From Algibacillus agarilyticus (GTDB lineage: Bacteria; Pseudomonadota; Gammaproteobacteria; Enterobacterales; Alteromonadaceae): a stretch of DNA of 64,000 bases. The notes beneath the pieces were generated by a model. It was given only the letters and a program-made list of their open reading frames with translations. It did not search any database and was not told where the DNA came from. Both the position numbers and the translations under genes were made by a program. Of this stretch, positions 54,877 through 64,000 are shown one piece after another. Every line of letters begins with the position of its first letter. Positions within the stretch are counted from its first letter, which is position 1. The stretch is from contig NZ_QMED01000001.1 of the NCBI RefSeq assembly GCF_003286125.1, forward strand, positions 310,001-374,000. Reading direction: 5' to 3'.

Positions 54877-56829
54877 TTATACCGCCTTTGTTAAGCCATC
54901 AGTCGATGTTTTAGCTTTACGCAGTGAGAGTACACTTTTGTAGCGGCGATCAGCTATACATAATATAGCGGCAAAACACATAAATATCGCACCTAGCCAA
55001 ATCCAACGCACAAATGGTTTAACATAAACACGCACCGCCCAAGAACCATCAGACATTTGTTCACCTAAAGCAACATACAAATCACGTGTAAAACCAGGAT
55101 CAATACCCGCTTCAGTCATGACCGATGATTGAACCTGATAAAAACGTTTTTCTGCAAATAACTTAAATAAAGCCGTATCGTGTTTAACACTCACCGTTGC
55201 CATATAAGAGGAATAATTAGGTCCTGCGACCGAATCTACACTGTCTAAGCTAAAGATATAACGGCCTAAATCGACTTTATCACCGACAGCCATGCGCACA
55301 TCTTTTTCAACTGAACCAAACTGAGTTAATGATATACCGGCAATTAAAAAGGCAAACCCAACATGTCCCATCACCATTCCCCAATGAGATAATGGTAATT
55401 TACGCAAGTTACCATTTTGCATGATTTCAAAAAGGGTTAAAACGACAATCCAAACCGCCAAAGAAACACCTAAGAGCGTCCAAATATGATCAATGGCGTA
55501 AATAAAGTAGCACGTCAACGCAAATAAGGTCGCTAAACCAAGGGCAATGAATAACTTGCTTTTGTTACGCGGTAATTTATCTTGTTTCCAACGAACCAAG
55601 GGGGCAATCCCAAGCACTAAAGCAAAAGGTACAAATAAATAGGCAAATATTTGATTAAAGAAAGGTTCACCAATTGAAATAGAGCCTAAACCGATTTCTT
55701 TGTGCACTAAAGGCAATAAAGTCCCCAGTAACACAACAACCAAGGCAACGATCAATAAAATGTTATTAATAAAGAGTAAAACTTCACGTGAAAATAAGGT
55801 GAAACGATGTGAGCTTTCCATTTTAGAGGCTCGCGCAGCATAAAGCGTTAATGCACCACCAATAACAATGAGTAAGTACACTAAAATAAATAAACCACGT
55901 TCTGGGTCACTGGCAAAGGCATGCACCGAAACCAAAATCCCCGAGCGCACAAGGAAGGTACCTAATAAGCTCAGAGAGAAAGCCGTTATAGCTAATAATA
56001 ACGTCCAGCTTTTGAATGAGTTTCGCTTTTCAGTCACGGCTAAAGAATGAATTAGCGCCGTCCCCGCAAGCCATGGCATAAATGACGCATTTTCGACCGG
56101 ATCCCAAAACCACCAGCCGCCCCAGCCCAGTTCGTAATAAGCCCACCAACTGCCAAGCGCGATACCACACGTTAAAAACCCCCAAGCGGCCAGAGTCCAG
56201 GGGCGAGTCCATCGTGCCCAAGTTGCATCTAACTTCCCACTTATCAAGGCTGCGATAGCAAACGCAAACGCGACAGAGAATCCAACGTATCCCATGTATA
56301 ACATTGGCGGGTGTATAATAAGGCCGAAATCTTGTAATAAAGGATTTAAATCGTGTCCATCAACAGGAAAATGAGGAAAAGTACGTTCAAATGGGTTAGA
56401 CGTAATAAGAATAAACGCTAAAAAGCCAACCGCAATAAAGCCCATTACCGCGATAACACGTGCCACATCTTCATCATCAAGCTGACGACTAAATAATGCA
56501 ACCCCTATTGACCAAAGTGACAAGATCCAAATCCATAATAATAACGAACCTTCGTGTGCGCCCCAAACCGCTGATATTTTGAAATACCAAGGTAAAAGGC
56601 TATTCGAGTTATTCGCGACATATGAAACTGAAAAATCATTCGTGTAAAAAGCCCATACTAAACAACCTAACGAAATTGAAACTAAAATAAAATTACCAAT
56701 AACTAAAGGTCGAGCAAGAGAGACTAAACCCGCATGATTTTTTTGCGCGCCCCAAAGCGGAAATATCGCTTGAGCGATAGAAAATAACAGCGCCAAAATT
56801 AATGCAAAGTGGCCAATTTCTGGGATCAT
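54877..56829 (-). CDS. ccmF: cytochrome c maturation protein CcmF (heme lyase subunit)
   Basis: CcmF joins heme to apocytochrome c in the inner membrane. The 650 residues contain many membrane segments and the WWD heme-handling motif (GWGGWWFWDPVENASFMPW) with nearby conserved histidines (IIHPPMLYMGYVGF, SLLLWIW). The length is the family norm. It is 1 bp from both ccmE and ccmG. Confidence 0.97.
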   Translation of the reverse strand: MIPEIGHFALILALLFSIAQAIFPLWGAQKNHAGLVSLARPLVIGNFILVSISLGCLVWAFYTNDFSVSYVANNSNSLLPWYFKISAVWGAHEGSLLLWIWILSLWSIGVALFSRQLDDEDVARVIAVMGFIAVGFLAFILITSNPFERTFPHFPVDGHDLNPLLQDFGLIIHPPMLYMGYVGFSVAFAFAIAALISGKLDATWARWTRPWTLAAWGFLTCGIALGSWWAYYELGWGGWWFWDPVENASFMPWLAGTALIHSLAVTEKRNSFKSWTLLLAITAFSLSLLGTFLVRSGILVSVHAFASDPERGLFILVYLLIVIGGALTLYAARASKMESSHRFTLFSREVLLFINNILLIVALVVVLLGTLLPLVHKEIGLGSISIGEPFFNQIFAYLFVPFALVLGIAPLVRWKQDKLPRNKSKLFIALGLATLFALTCYFIYAIDHIWTLLGVSLAVWIVVLTLFEIMQNGNLRKLPLSHWGMVMGHVGFAFLIAGISLTQFGSVEKDVRMAVGDKVDLGRYIFSLDSVDSVAGPNYSSYMATVSVKHDTALFKLFAEKRFYQVQSSVMTEAGIDPGFTRDLYVALGEQMSDGSWAVRVYVKPFVRWIWLGAIFMCFAAILCIADRRYKSVLSLRKAKTSTDGLTKAV

Positions 56830-56830
56830 C

Positions 56831-57313
56831 TTAGTTACCTAGTTGCTGTTGAGTATATTCAGGTTTAACATGCTTTATACCTTTCATTGCTTCAGCAATT
56901 TCAGGTGGCATGTATTCTTCATCATGTTTAGCAAGCACTTCAAACGCTTTGATTGTTGTCGCATTAACAAGATGACCTTGAGCAATGATACCTTGGCCTT
57001 CGCGAAATAAATCAGGCAAAATACCATCATAAATAACCGTAACGATAGGTCCGGTATCGCTGAGATCAAAACTCACTTCGAGATCAACATCTGAACGTTT
57101 CACCGAACCTTCAACAACCATTCCGCCAATACGTAAACGCTGACCGACTTTAGGTTTAATTCCCGTTTCATTTTTACCGTTAATGATTTCAGAAGGCGTA
57201 TAAAAATAATCTATATTCTCATCTAAAGCCGTTAAAATTAAAGCGGTGGTGGCGGCAAGGCCCAGCAGGATGATACTTACTAATAATAATCGTTGTTTGC
57301 GTCTTGGGTTCAT
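56831..57313 (-). CDS. ccmE: heme chaperone CcmE
   Basis: CcmE carries heme covalently from CcmABCD to CcmF. The 160 residues have one N-terminal membrane anchor, an OB-fold beta-barrel and the heme-binding His130 in LAKHDEEY with Tyr134, the same numbering as in E. coli. The start overlaps the end of ccmD by 4 bp. Confidence 0.97.
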   Translation of the reverse strand: MNPRRKQRLLLVSIILLGLAATTALILTALDENIDYFYTPSEIINGKNETGIKPKVGQRLRIGGMVVEGSVKRSDVDLEVSFDLSDTGPIVTVIYDGILPDLFREGQGIIAQGHLVNATTIKAFEVLAKHDEEYMPPEIAEAMKGIKHVKPEYTQQQLGN

Positions 57314-57516
57314 AATGTCATTTCTGAATTTTGTTGTTTACGGCGGCGTTTTTCAATTTCTAGTTTTTGCTCAATGTGTTTAAACATTGCTTTGCGCTCT
57401 ACTTTCGAAAAATAAAACAAACCAATTAATAAAGCGAAGACTAATCCTACACCACTCCAGACATATGCGGCATACCCACCCATCGCAAGAAATTGTTGAA
57501 CTGAATCAAATTGCAT
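57310..57516 (-). CDS. ccmD: heme exporter protein CcmD
   Basis: A 68-residue membrane protein of the CcmABCD complex that helps release holo-CcmE. It has a characteristic [21 protein letters not shown] start and a single membrane segment, followed by a basic helix. It overlaps ccmE by 4 bp and is 12 bp behind ccmC. Confidence 0.93.
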   Translation of the reverse strand: MQFDSVQQFLAMGGYAAYVWSGVGLVFALLIGLFYFSKVERKAMFKHIEQKLEIEKRRRKQQNSEMTL

Positions 57517-57528
57517 AAAAACCTCTTA

Positions 57529-58272
57529 CTAACTTAAATTTTTTCTAACGAGTTTTAAAACCCATTTACGATGTGCTTCACTTTTTGCTAATTCGGTGGC
57601 AAATCGATAGCTAGATAAAGCAATGAATAAAAGTAAAAAGCCGACAATATTAATTAATAACGGCCATAACATATCCCCTGCAATCGACGGCTTATCAAAC
57701 TTCGTGATTGTGGCACCTTGATGCAAGGTGTTCCACCATTCAACGGAATAATGAATAATTGGAACATTGACAATACCAACAACCGCTAATATACAAGCCG
57801 CTTTACCGCCAGTGCGTTTATCATCAAAGCTAAAATACAGCGCAAAAACGCCTAAATATAAGAACAATAAAATAAGTTCGGATGTTAAACGTGCATCCCA
57901 AACCCACCATGTACCCCACATGGGTTTACCCCAAATAGCCCCCGTTGCTAAGGCCAGTATGGTAAAAATAGCGCCAATAGGAGCTATCGCAATAACCGCA
58001 AGTTCGAGCGTTCGAATTTGCCATACCAAGGCACAAAACCCTAAAACGCCCATCGTTGTATAGGCGCCCATAGACCAAATAGCGGCCGGTACATGAAAAT
58101 AGATAAGTCTAAAGGATTCACCTTGTTGATAATCTGTTGGCGCGAAAAGTAAGCCCCATAGGCTGCCGACAATTAAACATAACGTGGCTAGCGGGATCAC
58201 AAATGCGTAAATTTTTTCAGATAACGTATAAGCGTTTTCGGGTTTAGCGTAAGGATGTAACCATTTAAACAT
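57529..58272 (-). CDS. ccmC: heme transporter subunit CcmC
   Basis: CcmC loads heme onto CcmE in the periplasm. The 247 residues have six membrane segments, the tryptophan-rich WWD motif (GKPMWGTWWVWDARLTSELI) and two flanking histidine regions (YFHVPAAIWS, IHYSVEWWNTLHQ). It is 4 bp behind ccmB. Confidence 0.97.
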   Translation of the reverse strand: MFKWLHPYAKPENAYTLSEKIYAFVIPLATLCLIVGSLWGLLFAPTDYQQGESFRLIYFHVPAAIWSMGAYTTMGVLGFCALVWQIRTLELAVIAIAPIGAIFTILALATGAIWGKPMWGTWWVWDARLTSELILLFLYLGVFALYFSFDDKRTGGKAACILAVVGIVNVPIIHYSVEWWNTLHQGATITKFDKPSIAGDMLWPLLINIVGFLLLFIALSSYRFATELAKSEAHRKWVLKLVRKNLS

Positions 58273-58276
58273 AAAC

Positions 58277-58951
58277 TTAACTCATCATTAATTTTAGTGA
58301 ATGCTCTGTCGCAATAGGTGCAAGCGTTATACTTAATACACTTATCCCGGCTAACATTAACATGGGCCCCGTATTGGGTAAGCCTTGGATAACAGCGTCG
58401 ACAGCCGACGTTGCAAATATTAAAGCGGGTATAAGCAAGGGTATAACTAATAAAGCCATAACAGCACTGCCTTTGCGAGAGCCCAATAATAATGCACTTG
58501 CAATAGACCCCAGTGCCGTGATTAAAAAACTTCCCATCAAGAGTGTTTGCGCCAACACCAACCAATACTCAAAAGCTAATTGAAAAAAAGGAACCAATAA
58601 AATACTCGAGAGTACTAAAGGCAATGCATAGAGCAACCAAAAACTGATCATTCGCGCAAGCACAGCTAAAATAGGCGGTTGACCCGAAATGAAAACTAAT
58701 TCAAGCCAACCATTGTCATAATCTTCAGCAAACATTCTAGGCAATGCAATTAACATCGATAGAATTAATGCGATCCAACCCATCGCTGGAGCGATCCGAT
58801 TTAATAAATTAATTTCAGGTCCGACAGAAAGTGGAACCAGTAATACAACTAAAACAAAAAAAACCAGTGGCAAACCAAATTCATGTTTTTGCGTCGCGGC
58901 AAGTTGCATGTCGCGTTTAAGTGATAAACAAAAATAATCTAAATATGACAT
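58277..58951 (-). CDS. ccmB: heme exporter membrane subunit CcmB
   Basis: The ABC-type membrane partner of CcmA. The 224 residues have six hydrophobic segments and the family phrase LLLPLVIPVLIF-like (MALLVIPLLIPALIFA). The start MSYLDYFCLSLKRDMQLAA is cytoplasmic. It is 3 bp behind ccmA. Confidence 0.96.
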   Translation of the reverse strand: MSYLDYFCLSLKRDMQLAATQKHEFGLPLVFFVLVVLLVPLSVGPEINLLNRIAPAMGWIALILSMLIALPRMFAEDYDNGWLELVFISGQPPILAVLARMISFWLLYALPLVLSSILLVPFFQLAFEYWLVLAQTLLMGSFLITALGSIASALLLGSRKGSAVMALLVIPLLIPALIFATSAVDAVIQGLPNTGPMLMLAGISVLSITLAPIATEHSLKLMMS

Positions 58952-58954
58952 GAA

Positions 58955-59590
58955 TTAAAATCGATATTCTAAATTTAAATTAACATCGACCAAATCATCT
59001 GGTAAAGGCTGATGCGAAGTAACAATAACCATCTTGCCATTGTCTACGTGACGTTTAAACAATTGATTTAATACATTAATGCCAACGGCATCGATTGATG
59101 TATAAGGTTCGTCTAAAATCCATATAGCCGCGGTCGAGATCCATAATCGAGATAAAGCAACACGTCGCTTTTGCCCTGCGGATAAAAACTTTACCGGTAC
59201 ATTATCTAGGCCACTTAAACCAATTTTTTCAATAATTTCGTTAATATTGGCTTTTTCACCCGTGAGCATTAGCCAATGTTGCATATTATCAATAGCCGTC
59301 AAATTTTCATTGACGCCCGCTTTGTGGCCAATATATAAAACATTCGCCAGCATTTCACTTAACGGTTGTTTATTCAATTCAATATCACCACTATGATACT
59401 GATGCAAACCGCTAATACTTCGTAATAACGTCGTTTTACCAGCACCATTAGGTCCGGTAATATACATTAGTTGACCTGGCTTCAATACAAAGCTCAGATC
59501 TTCGAATAAAATGCGATTATTTCTAATGCAGGTAAGTTCATTGACCGATAACAAAAACAGCTTATCTCTATGCGCTATAATTGTTGGCAT
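58955..59590 (-). CDS. ccmA: heme exporter ATP-binding protein CcmA
   Basis: The ATPase of the CcmABCD complex, which powers release of heme-bound CcmE. The 211 residues carry Walker A GPNGAGKTT, the signature LSAGQKRRVALSR and Walker B IWILDEPYTSID. The first ten or so residues before LSVNELTCIRNN are longer than usual, so a downstream start is possible. It is the first ccm gene and is divergent from the FliK-like gene with 76 bp between the starts. Confidence 0.96.
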   Translation of the reverse strand: MPTIIAHRDKLFLLSVNELTCIRNNRILFEDLSFVLKPGQLMYITGPNGAGKTTLLRSISGLHQYHSGDIELNKQPLSEMLANVLYIGHKAGVNENLTAIDNMQHWLMLTGEKANINEIIEKIGLSGLDNVPVKFLSAGQKRRVALSRLWISTAAIWILDEPYTSIDAVGINVLNQLFKRHVDNGKMVIVTSHQPLPDDLVDVNLNLEYRF

Positions 59591-59666
59591 GGTAGCATAA
59601 TTTTTTATTAGCCGACTATAGCTATTCTACGTAACTAGGGTTGTGAATTTTGATTTGGCGCAATGA

Positions 59667-62084
59667 ATGTTAAAAAGTGATATTAATACACAATTACAAA
59701 AACATACCACGGCTATGCAAAATAAGGCTCAAGGTATAGTTGATCGTGTGCTTGCCTCACAAAATGAGTACAAACAAGCCGTTTTAACTAAAGTAAATAA
59801 CACATTAGCCAACATAACGCTCGGTGATAAAAAATCATTTAATGTGCCCTTAACAGAGCGTCAAAGCGCGATATTTCAAACAAAGCAACCAGTTCAAATT
59901 AAACAAACCGATCAAAAACTGGATATAAAACTAGGCCAAGATCTTAAACACAGTGTTAAATTAACCAACCCACAACGTGCTGAAATAGCATTAACGAGTA
60001 TAAAGTCGGCGTTAAAACATGCGCCAACAGGCGAACTAGTCGCAGGAAACAAAAACAACGCCGGTCAAATCACATTTAATTATCAAAACAACGTTTACAC
60101 CCTAAAGAGCACACAAATAGGTCCAGCGGCTCCAATAAACTTATTAATATCAAGCAATGCAAACCAATTGCAAGTTACATCGATAACCTCCACTCCCGAA
60201 CAATGGGTCACACCAGAAAAAATTAAGATCACGAATGGCCAACTCGAATATAAAGGTCAGCTATATAAAGTGCCATCTAATTTACTAACGCTTGGGCATG
60301 GCGAGTTTAAAATATCAACAAGCCAGCCTCAACAAGGTCGACAAATAACGGTACTGCACAATCAGCAACAAATTCCCGTTACACTCATCCCTATAATATC
60401 GGAGTCATCAACGACTGAGCAAAACGATAAATCCGCTTTCAAGCTCGTGAGCAGTCAATATGTACCTCTAGATAAAAAAATACATATCCAACTTAATCAA
60501 CAAACCTTAACAATTGATTACGCTGGGCAAGAAAATAATGATAAAAAGAAATCAGCAATTGATAACTTGATGCAAAGTGGAAGTGAGAGTCGCAGTGATA
60601 AAAATAAGTTAGTCTATACTCCCCCCATAGCCTCAATCAAATTATCTCAAAACGAATTAACATTAAAAATTGCGATTGGTAACAAAATTGAAACCATTGC
60701 TGTTCCAACCAATAAGCTAGTTGACAACAAAACGGTTCAAAACATTAGTCAGGCTTTTATTCAAAAATTAAGTGTATTAAACGAAGGATTAGTCAAGCTA
60801 TCAAATCTCGACAATAAAAATGCATTTGAAGCGTTATTTAAAGCGGCCGGTATTCAATTACCCACAGGGTTTAATGCTGAACCCAGTTTTAAAGATAATT
60901 TAAAGCAATTAAGCCTTATTAAAAAAAACAGTGTTAACATTTCTATTGCTATACCGAGCGCTTTAAAAGCACAATTAACCGAACTAGGGATCATCAAAAC
61001 ACTTAGCCCATCGACTGAAAATACCAGCGCATCTTCTGATATTTCGATTCAAGCTCTGCAAAAATCTATTGCTAAATTACAACCAGAACAAAATAAAGCT
61101 CAGGTGCTAAATAAGATTGATAACATTTTAAAACAACCAACAAATCAAGCGATCAATATAGCTGAATCGCTTAATCAATTAACCGATGCACTAAAACAAA
61201 TTAAAGGTGATAATAAACCAAAACAAATCACCCATAATGCGTTGAACCAACTACAGGCCACCAAAACAGCGATAGATATACAACAAATTATTTCAAGCCA
61301 CCTAACCAGTCAACATATTCTAAGCAACGTAAGTAATAATACAACGCCTTTAAATCAGTTAGCACTCGCTTTACAGGTTATATTAACGGGAAAAGCGGCC
61401 TCATCTAAATTAAATAAACCACAATCAAAAACAGGAAAAGAAAGTAATACTAACGCAATCAAGCATGACTCGCTGCTAAATACACCTAAGCAATCGGCCT
61501 CAACAAACACAACCAACACCCCATCCACTAAATTATTTACGGCGGTGTTCGATAACAAGCAAACTCGCCCAGCTAAAGTTAATCACGATAAACTACCTAA
61601 AAGTGCAATCGAGCCATTAACATCGGCTTTATCTAAAACCATCAAGTCACAACAAATTAATCAACTTAAAAGTGCTCAATCACAAATTAAGGAACAAAAT
61701 AACCTATACTTTCAATTACCCATTATGGTGGATGGGGAATTTAAATCGATTGATTTAGCAATAAACTATGAAATAGATAAAGACAAAAAAGATCAACAGT
61801 CAGAAGAAACAGCCAATACAACCTTAGTCCGATTCTCTTTGAAATTTAATATGGGTGACATGGGCAGTATGTTAGCCAAAGCATCATTGGCCGATAATGA
61901 ACTAAAACTTAGTCTTTATACTGATAATTTGCAAACACTCAAAACATGCGAAAATGAAATTAACCGGCTGCGAGAAGAACTCAGTAAACAAGCAATTCAA
62001 TTAACAGACACACAATTTAAACAAGGTAAAATACCTCAACATTTATGGAATGAAACGGCTATTGGTATTCAATACCGCGTATAA
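59667..62084 (+). CDS. FliK-like flagellar hook-length control protein
   Basis: 805 residues, mostly low-complexity polar sequence rich in Asn, Gln, Lys, Ser and Thr, with no membrane segment. Only the end looks folded: YFQLPIMVDGEFKSIDLAI, then SLKFNMGDMGSMLAKASLAD, and a final helix RLREELSKQAIQLTDTQF. This agrees with the C-terminal Flg_hook domain of FliK proteins, which measure hook length during export. The neighbouring FhlB gene, encoding the FlhB C-terminal domain with which FliK interacts, supports the call. A main fliK may lie elsewhere. Confidence 0.7.
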   Translation: MLKSDINTQLQKHTTAMQNKAQGIVDRVLASQNEYKQAVLTKVNNTLANITLGDKKSFNVPLTERQSAIFQTKQPVQIKQTDQKLDIKLGQDLKHSVKLTNPQRAEIALTSIKSALKHAPTGELVAGNKNNAGQITFNYQNNVYTLKSTQIGPAAPINLLISSNANQLQVTSITSTPEQWVTPEKIKITNGQLEYKGQLYKVPSNLLTLGHGEFKISTSQPQQGRQITVLHNQQQIPVTLIPIISESSTTEQNDKSAFKLVSSQYVPLDKKIHIQLNQQTLTIDYAGQENNDKKKSAIDNLMQSGSESRSDKNKLVYTPPIASIKLSQNELTLKIAIGNKIETIAVPTNKLVDNKTVQNISQAFIQKLSVLNEGLVKLSNLDNKNAFEALFKAAGIQLPTGFNAEPSFKDNLKQLSLIKKNSVNISIAIPSALKAQLTELGIIKTLSPSTENTSASSDISIQALQKSIAKLQPEQNKAQVLNKIDNILKQPTNQAINIAESLNQLTDALKQIKGDNKPKQITHNALNQLQATKTAIDIQQIISSHLTSQHILSNVSNNTTPLNQLALALQVILTGKAASSKLNKPQSKTGKESNTNAIKHDSLLNTPKQSASTNTTNTPSTKLFTAVFDNKQTRPAKVNHDKLPKSAIEPLTSALSKTIKSQQINQLKSAQSQIKEQNNLYFQLPIMVDGEFKSIDLAINYEIDKDKKDQQSEETANTTLVRFSLKFNMGDMGSMLAKASLADNELKLSLYTDNLQTLKTCENEINRLREELSKQAIQLTDTQFKQGKIPQHLWNETAIGIQYRV

Positions 62085-62400
62085 AACAAATCCGTAATAA
62101 TAAGTGCCCACTCAGCGAGCGTTTAAATGCGCTTAAATGAAAGAATAGTGTGCTCTTTTGAGTTCGAGTAACACAGAGTAAGCGCATTTAAAACTCGCCT
62201 GAAAGGAATGCCCCAGCGACTTTTGACCTGCGTTATCGGTATTTGAAAGGGAGCAACCATTCCTACACAAAAATGTCTGGAACATTTTTGAACAGCTTTG
62301 CTGGCTTTAGCGAAAGGCAGGGTGCCTGAAGTACACCGACGCCTTGTTCAAAAACCGCTGGATGCATTCTGAGAGATCACTTATTTATATGAATTGGTAT
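62085..62400 (+). mobile_element. family C inverted-repeat element, copy C2, expanded
   Basis: About 316 bp. It matches C1 (37232-37483) along its length but carries an additional block of about 65 bp before TACACCGACGCC. This block includes the hairpin AAAAATGT-CTGGA-ACATTTTT. The left end is partly degraded (ACAAATCCGTAATAATAAG). It begins at the FliK-like stop codon and separates that gene from fhlB. Confidence 0.78.
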
Positions 62401-62426
62401 AAAATATTGAAATGATGAGGAACTCG

Positions 62427-62723
62427 ATGAAAGATAAACAAGCCGTCAGTATTAAATATAACGCACCTAAAGCGCCTGAAGTCATCGCTAAAGGTTTTGG
62501 CGAAAGAGCCGAAGCCATAATAAAGTTAGCAGAAGAAAGTGGGATATTAGTTCATCAAGATACCGAGTTAGCAAGTTATCTGACCCGGTTAGATGTCGGA
62601 GATGAAATACCAAAAGAAGTGTATGTTATTATCGCCGAGCTCATAGCATGGTCTTATATTTTACAAGGTAAAAAACCGGAGAAATGGAATAACATACATA
62701 ATAAAGTGGATGATCGCGTTTAG
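62427..62723 (+). CDS. fhlB: FhlB, FlhB C-terminal domain homologue
   Basis: 98 residues from ATG 62427, chosen because GAGG lies 8 bp upstream; an ATG five codons earlier (62412) has no ribosome binding site. The protein corresponds to the cytoplasmic end of the flagellar export gate protein FlhB: AVSIKYNAPKAPEVIAKGFGERAEAI, then LAEESGILVHQDTELASYL and EIPKEVYVIIAELIAWSY. The NPTH autocleavage loop precedes this region in FlhB and is absent. It probably can substitute for the cleaved FlhB C-terminal part in binding FliK or export substrates. Confidence 0.88.
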   Translation: MKDKQAVSIKYNAPKAPEVIAKGFGERAEAIIKLAEESGILVHQDTELASYLTRLDVGDEIPKEVYVIIAELIAWSYILQGKKPEKWNNIHNKVDDRV

Positions 62724-62764
62724 CATGAATAATATAACGCTAACCAGAGAGTAAAGTTTGCTAT

Positions 62765-63175
62765 TTAGAGTTTTCGCATCGAAATAACGAGCTCTGCTTC
62801 AGCTCTCGGAATTTCACATTCAAGCATCACCTCTTCAATTGAAGCGCCTTTAGCAACCATTTTAGCCGCTCGATTATATAGTTTTGAGCCAGGATCATGC
62901 ATTGCTAATTCAGCATGTTTATCAGCAAGGACTTGCAGCTCGTTTTCTGTATTTAATTTGATTTGCTGAATAACTTGTCCCATGCCAATAGAACCCGCAC
63001 GGATCTCATCAATAGCTAAGGTATTTTTTTCATTAGATATGCCAACATCATTAAGCGCTTTAGTCAGCAACCTAAGTTTATCATTAGTCTGGCGTACATA
63101 ATAAAAACAAAACGCTATAAGTATTAAACTTACAGCGCTCATTATGAGTGCGATTAAAGCGTAAACATCAATCAT
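62765..63175 (-). CDS. DUF2802 family protein
   Basis: 136 residues with an N-terminal membrane segment (about 5-27), a coiled-coil stretch at 30-90 (QTNDKLRLLTKALNDVG) and the DUF2802 end YNRAAKMVAKGASIEEVMLECEIPRAEAELVISM, which resembles a helix-turn-helix. Its function is unknown. It is coupled to cheW (the ATG overlaps the cheW stop by 1 bp) and is found at this position in many polar-flagellated gammaproteobacteria. Confidence 0.9.
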   Translation of the reverse strand: MIDVYALIALIMSAVSLILIAFCFYYVRQTNDKLRLLTKALNDVGISNEKNTLAIDEIRAGSIGMGQVIQQIKLNTENELQVLADKHAELAMHDPGSKLYNRAAKMVAKGASIEEVMLECEIPRAEAELVISMRKL

Positions 63176-63669
63176 TAAATAACGCTAAGCTCTTCCCACT
63201 CTTCATCACTTAATAATTTATTAAGATCGACAAGAATTAATAACTCACCATCGCGGTTACTGACACCTTGAATAAATCGAGCACTCTCATCCGTACCCAC
63301 ATTAGGTGCAGTATCTATTTCAGAGGCTCGTAAATAAACCACTTCAGCGACGCTATCAACCAAAATACCAATAACTTGCTTCTCTGCTTCAATAATAACA
63401 ATACGGGTATTGTCAGAAACTTCCGTCGATGGTAAACCAAAACGAGAGCGTGTATCGATAACGGTTACTACGTTACCGCGTAAATTAATAATACCTAACA
63501 CATAATCAGGCGCGCCTGGTACAGGGGCAATCTCAGAGTAACGTAAGACTTCTTGGACTTGCATTACATTAATGCCATAAGTCTCTTCATCTAACTTAAA
63601 CGTAACCCATTGCAATACCTGATCATCACCGGTTGCTGAGTCCGATGTTAAATTTCGCTCATCGCTCAT
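63175..63669 (-). CDS. cheW: chemotaxis coupling protein CheW
   Basis: CheW links chemoreceptors to the kinase CheA. The 164 residues from ATG 63669 (GGAG 8 bp upstream) show the CheW domain: WVTFKLDEETYGINVMQVQEVLR, PGAPDYVLGIINLRGNVVTVIDTR and GILVDSVAEVV. A TTG at 63684 upstream is rejected. It lies between the CheW-domain gene upstream and DUF2802 downstream. Confidence 0.97.
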   Translation of the reverse strand: MSDERNLTSDSATGDDQVLQWVTFKLDEETYGINVMQVQEVLRYSEIAPVPGAPDYVLGIINLRGNVVTVIDTRSRFGLPSTEVSDNTRIVIIEAEKQVIGILVDSVAEVVYLRASEIDTAPNVGTDESARFIQGVSNRDGELLILVDLNKLLSDEEWEELSVI

Positions 63670-63704
63670 ATAACAGCTCCACAATATTTATTAGTATTTA
63701 TAAT

Positions 63705-64000
63705 TTAACTACCTAAACCTTGTTCTAGCAAGTCAATTAACTGCTCAACATTAAGTAAGGCACACATTTTTTCTTTTACTAGCCCCGCAAGCCAAGGTCT
63801 TTTCCCTTCACTTTGGCGCCATTTAACATCTGATTGCTTTAACGTGATCGTATTAACAAGTGATTCACAGGCTAATCCCCATCCACTATCACCTAGCATA
63901 ATGAGGTATCGATAATTAAGAGACTCTTCTAGTTTAGCATCATATTTGTCAGGCATAACCCAACGAGCCGTATCTACTACATTTAATTTTTGTTTTCGGT
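63705..64000 (-). CDS. CheW-domain protein, partial (5' part outside the window)
   Basis: The open frame continues to the window edge, so only the last 97 residues are visible. They contain YRYLIMLGDSGWGLACESLV and GKRPWLAGLVKEKMCALLNVEQLIDLL, matching the shortened CheW-like proteins encoded between parA and cheW in Vibrio, Shewanella and relatives. The internal ATG at 63956 should not be taken as the start. Confidence 0.85.
   Translation of the reverse strand, partial: RKQKLNVVDTARWVMPDKYDAKLEESLNYRYLIMLGDSGWGLACESLVNTITLKQSDVKWRQSEGKRPWLAGLVKEKMCALLNVEQLIDLLEQGLGS

Overview
The window reads as chromosomal DNA of an AT-rich marine gammaproteobacterium of the Alteromonadales type. This is inferred from the tig-clpP-clpX-lon-hupB-ppiD order, the complete ccmABCDEFGHI cluster beside flagellar and chemotaxis genes, and small gammaproteobacterial families (RsmS/YbaM, DUF3545, DUF3820, DUF2802, FhlB). 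The species cannot be fixed from sequence alone. Almost everything is core genome. No phage, CRISPR array, plasmid gene or complete insertion sequence was seen.

Layout. 1-1860: two alpha/beta hydrolases in an operon. 1968-11023: protein quality control on the minus strand (trigger factor, ClpP, ClpX, Lon, HU-beta, PpiD). 11290-11674: four tRNA genes (Pro, Arg, His, Pro) behind a promoter with a GC-rich discriminator. 11890-14800: FolD, a peroxiredoxin-glutaredoxin fusion and three small genes, one like the YjfB motility proteins. 14905-17585: EF-P with both of its lysylation enzymes (EpmB, EpmA). 17575-22791: a sialidase-fold protein, a hybrid histidine kinase and a PotD-like binding protein that appear to form a sensory unit. 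23308-26739: pterin dehydratase, OsmC-like protein, a PLP sulfur enzyme, ComFB-like protein and RsmS. 27262-29544: a second hybrid kinase. 29759-36413: PNPase, a LacI regulator, DnaB and alanine racemase. 37988-43565: Ung and the thr operon with a readable leader peptide and attenuator. 43625-45538: a CheY/CheC/diguanylate cyclase operon. 45694-49555: MoxR-DUF58-transglutaminase. 49950-52553: PdxH, a small membrane protein and MlaA. 52589-59590: cytochrome c maturation. 59667-64000: FliK-like, FhlB, DUF2802, CheW and a partial CheW-domain protein.

The least ordinary layer is a set of three families of non-coding inverted-repeat elements, called A, B and C here, which look like MITEs. Family A has four copies with TATAGTC/GACTATA ends. 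Three of them lie directly behind the 3' end of a gene in the same orientation, and one supplies the stop codon of ppiD. Family B has three copies with TAGGGCGTGTTTATC-type ends. Family C has two full copies and one remnant with long imperfect ends. All three families meet in about 1 kb around a single small gene (36421-37483).

Other points worth attention are the isoleucine-rich thr leader with a visible antiterminator, a 37-codon ORF that overlaps both the binding-protein gene and the kinase gene, and several start codons that the sequence corrects (hupB, thrA, cheW, tgpA, fhlB).
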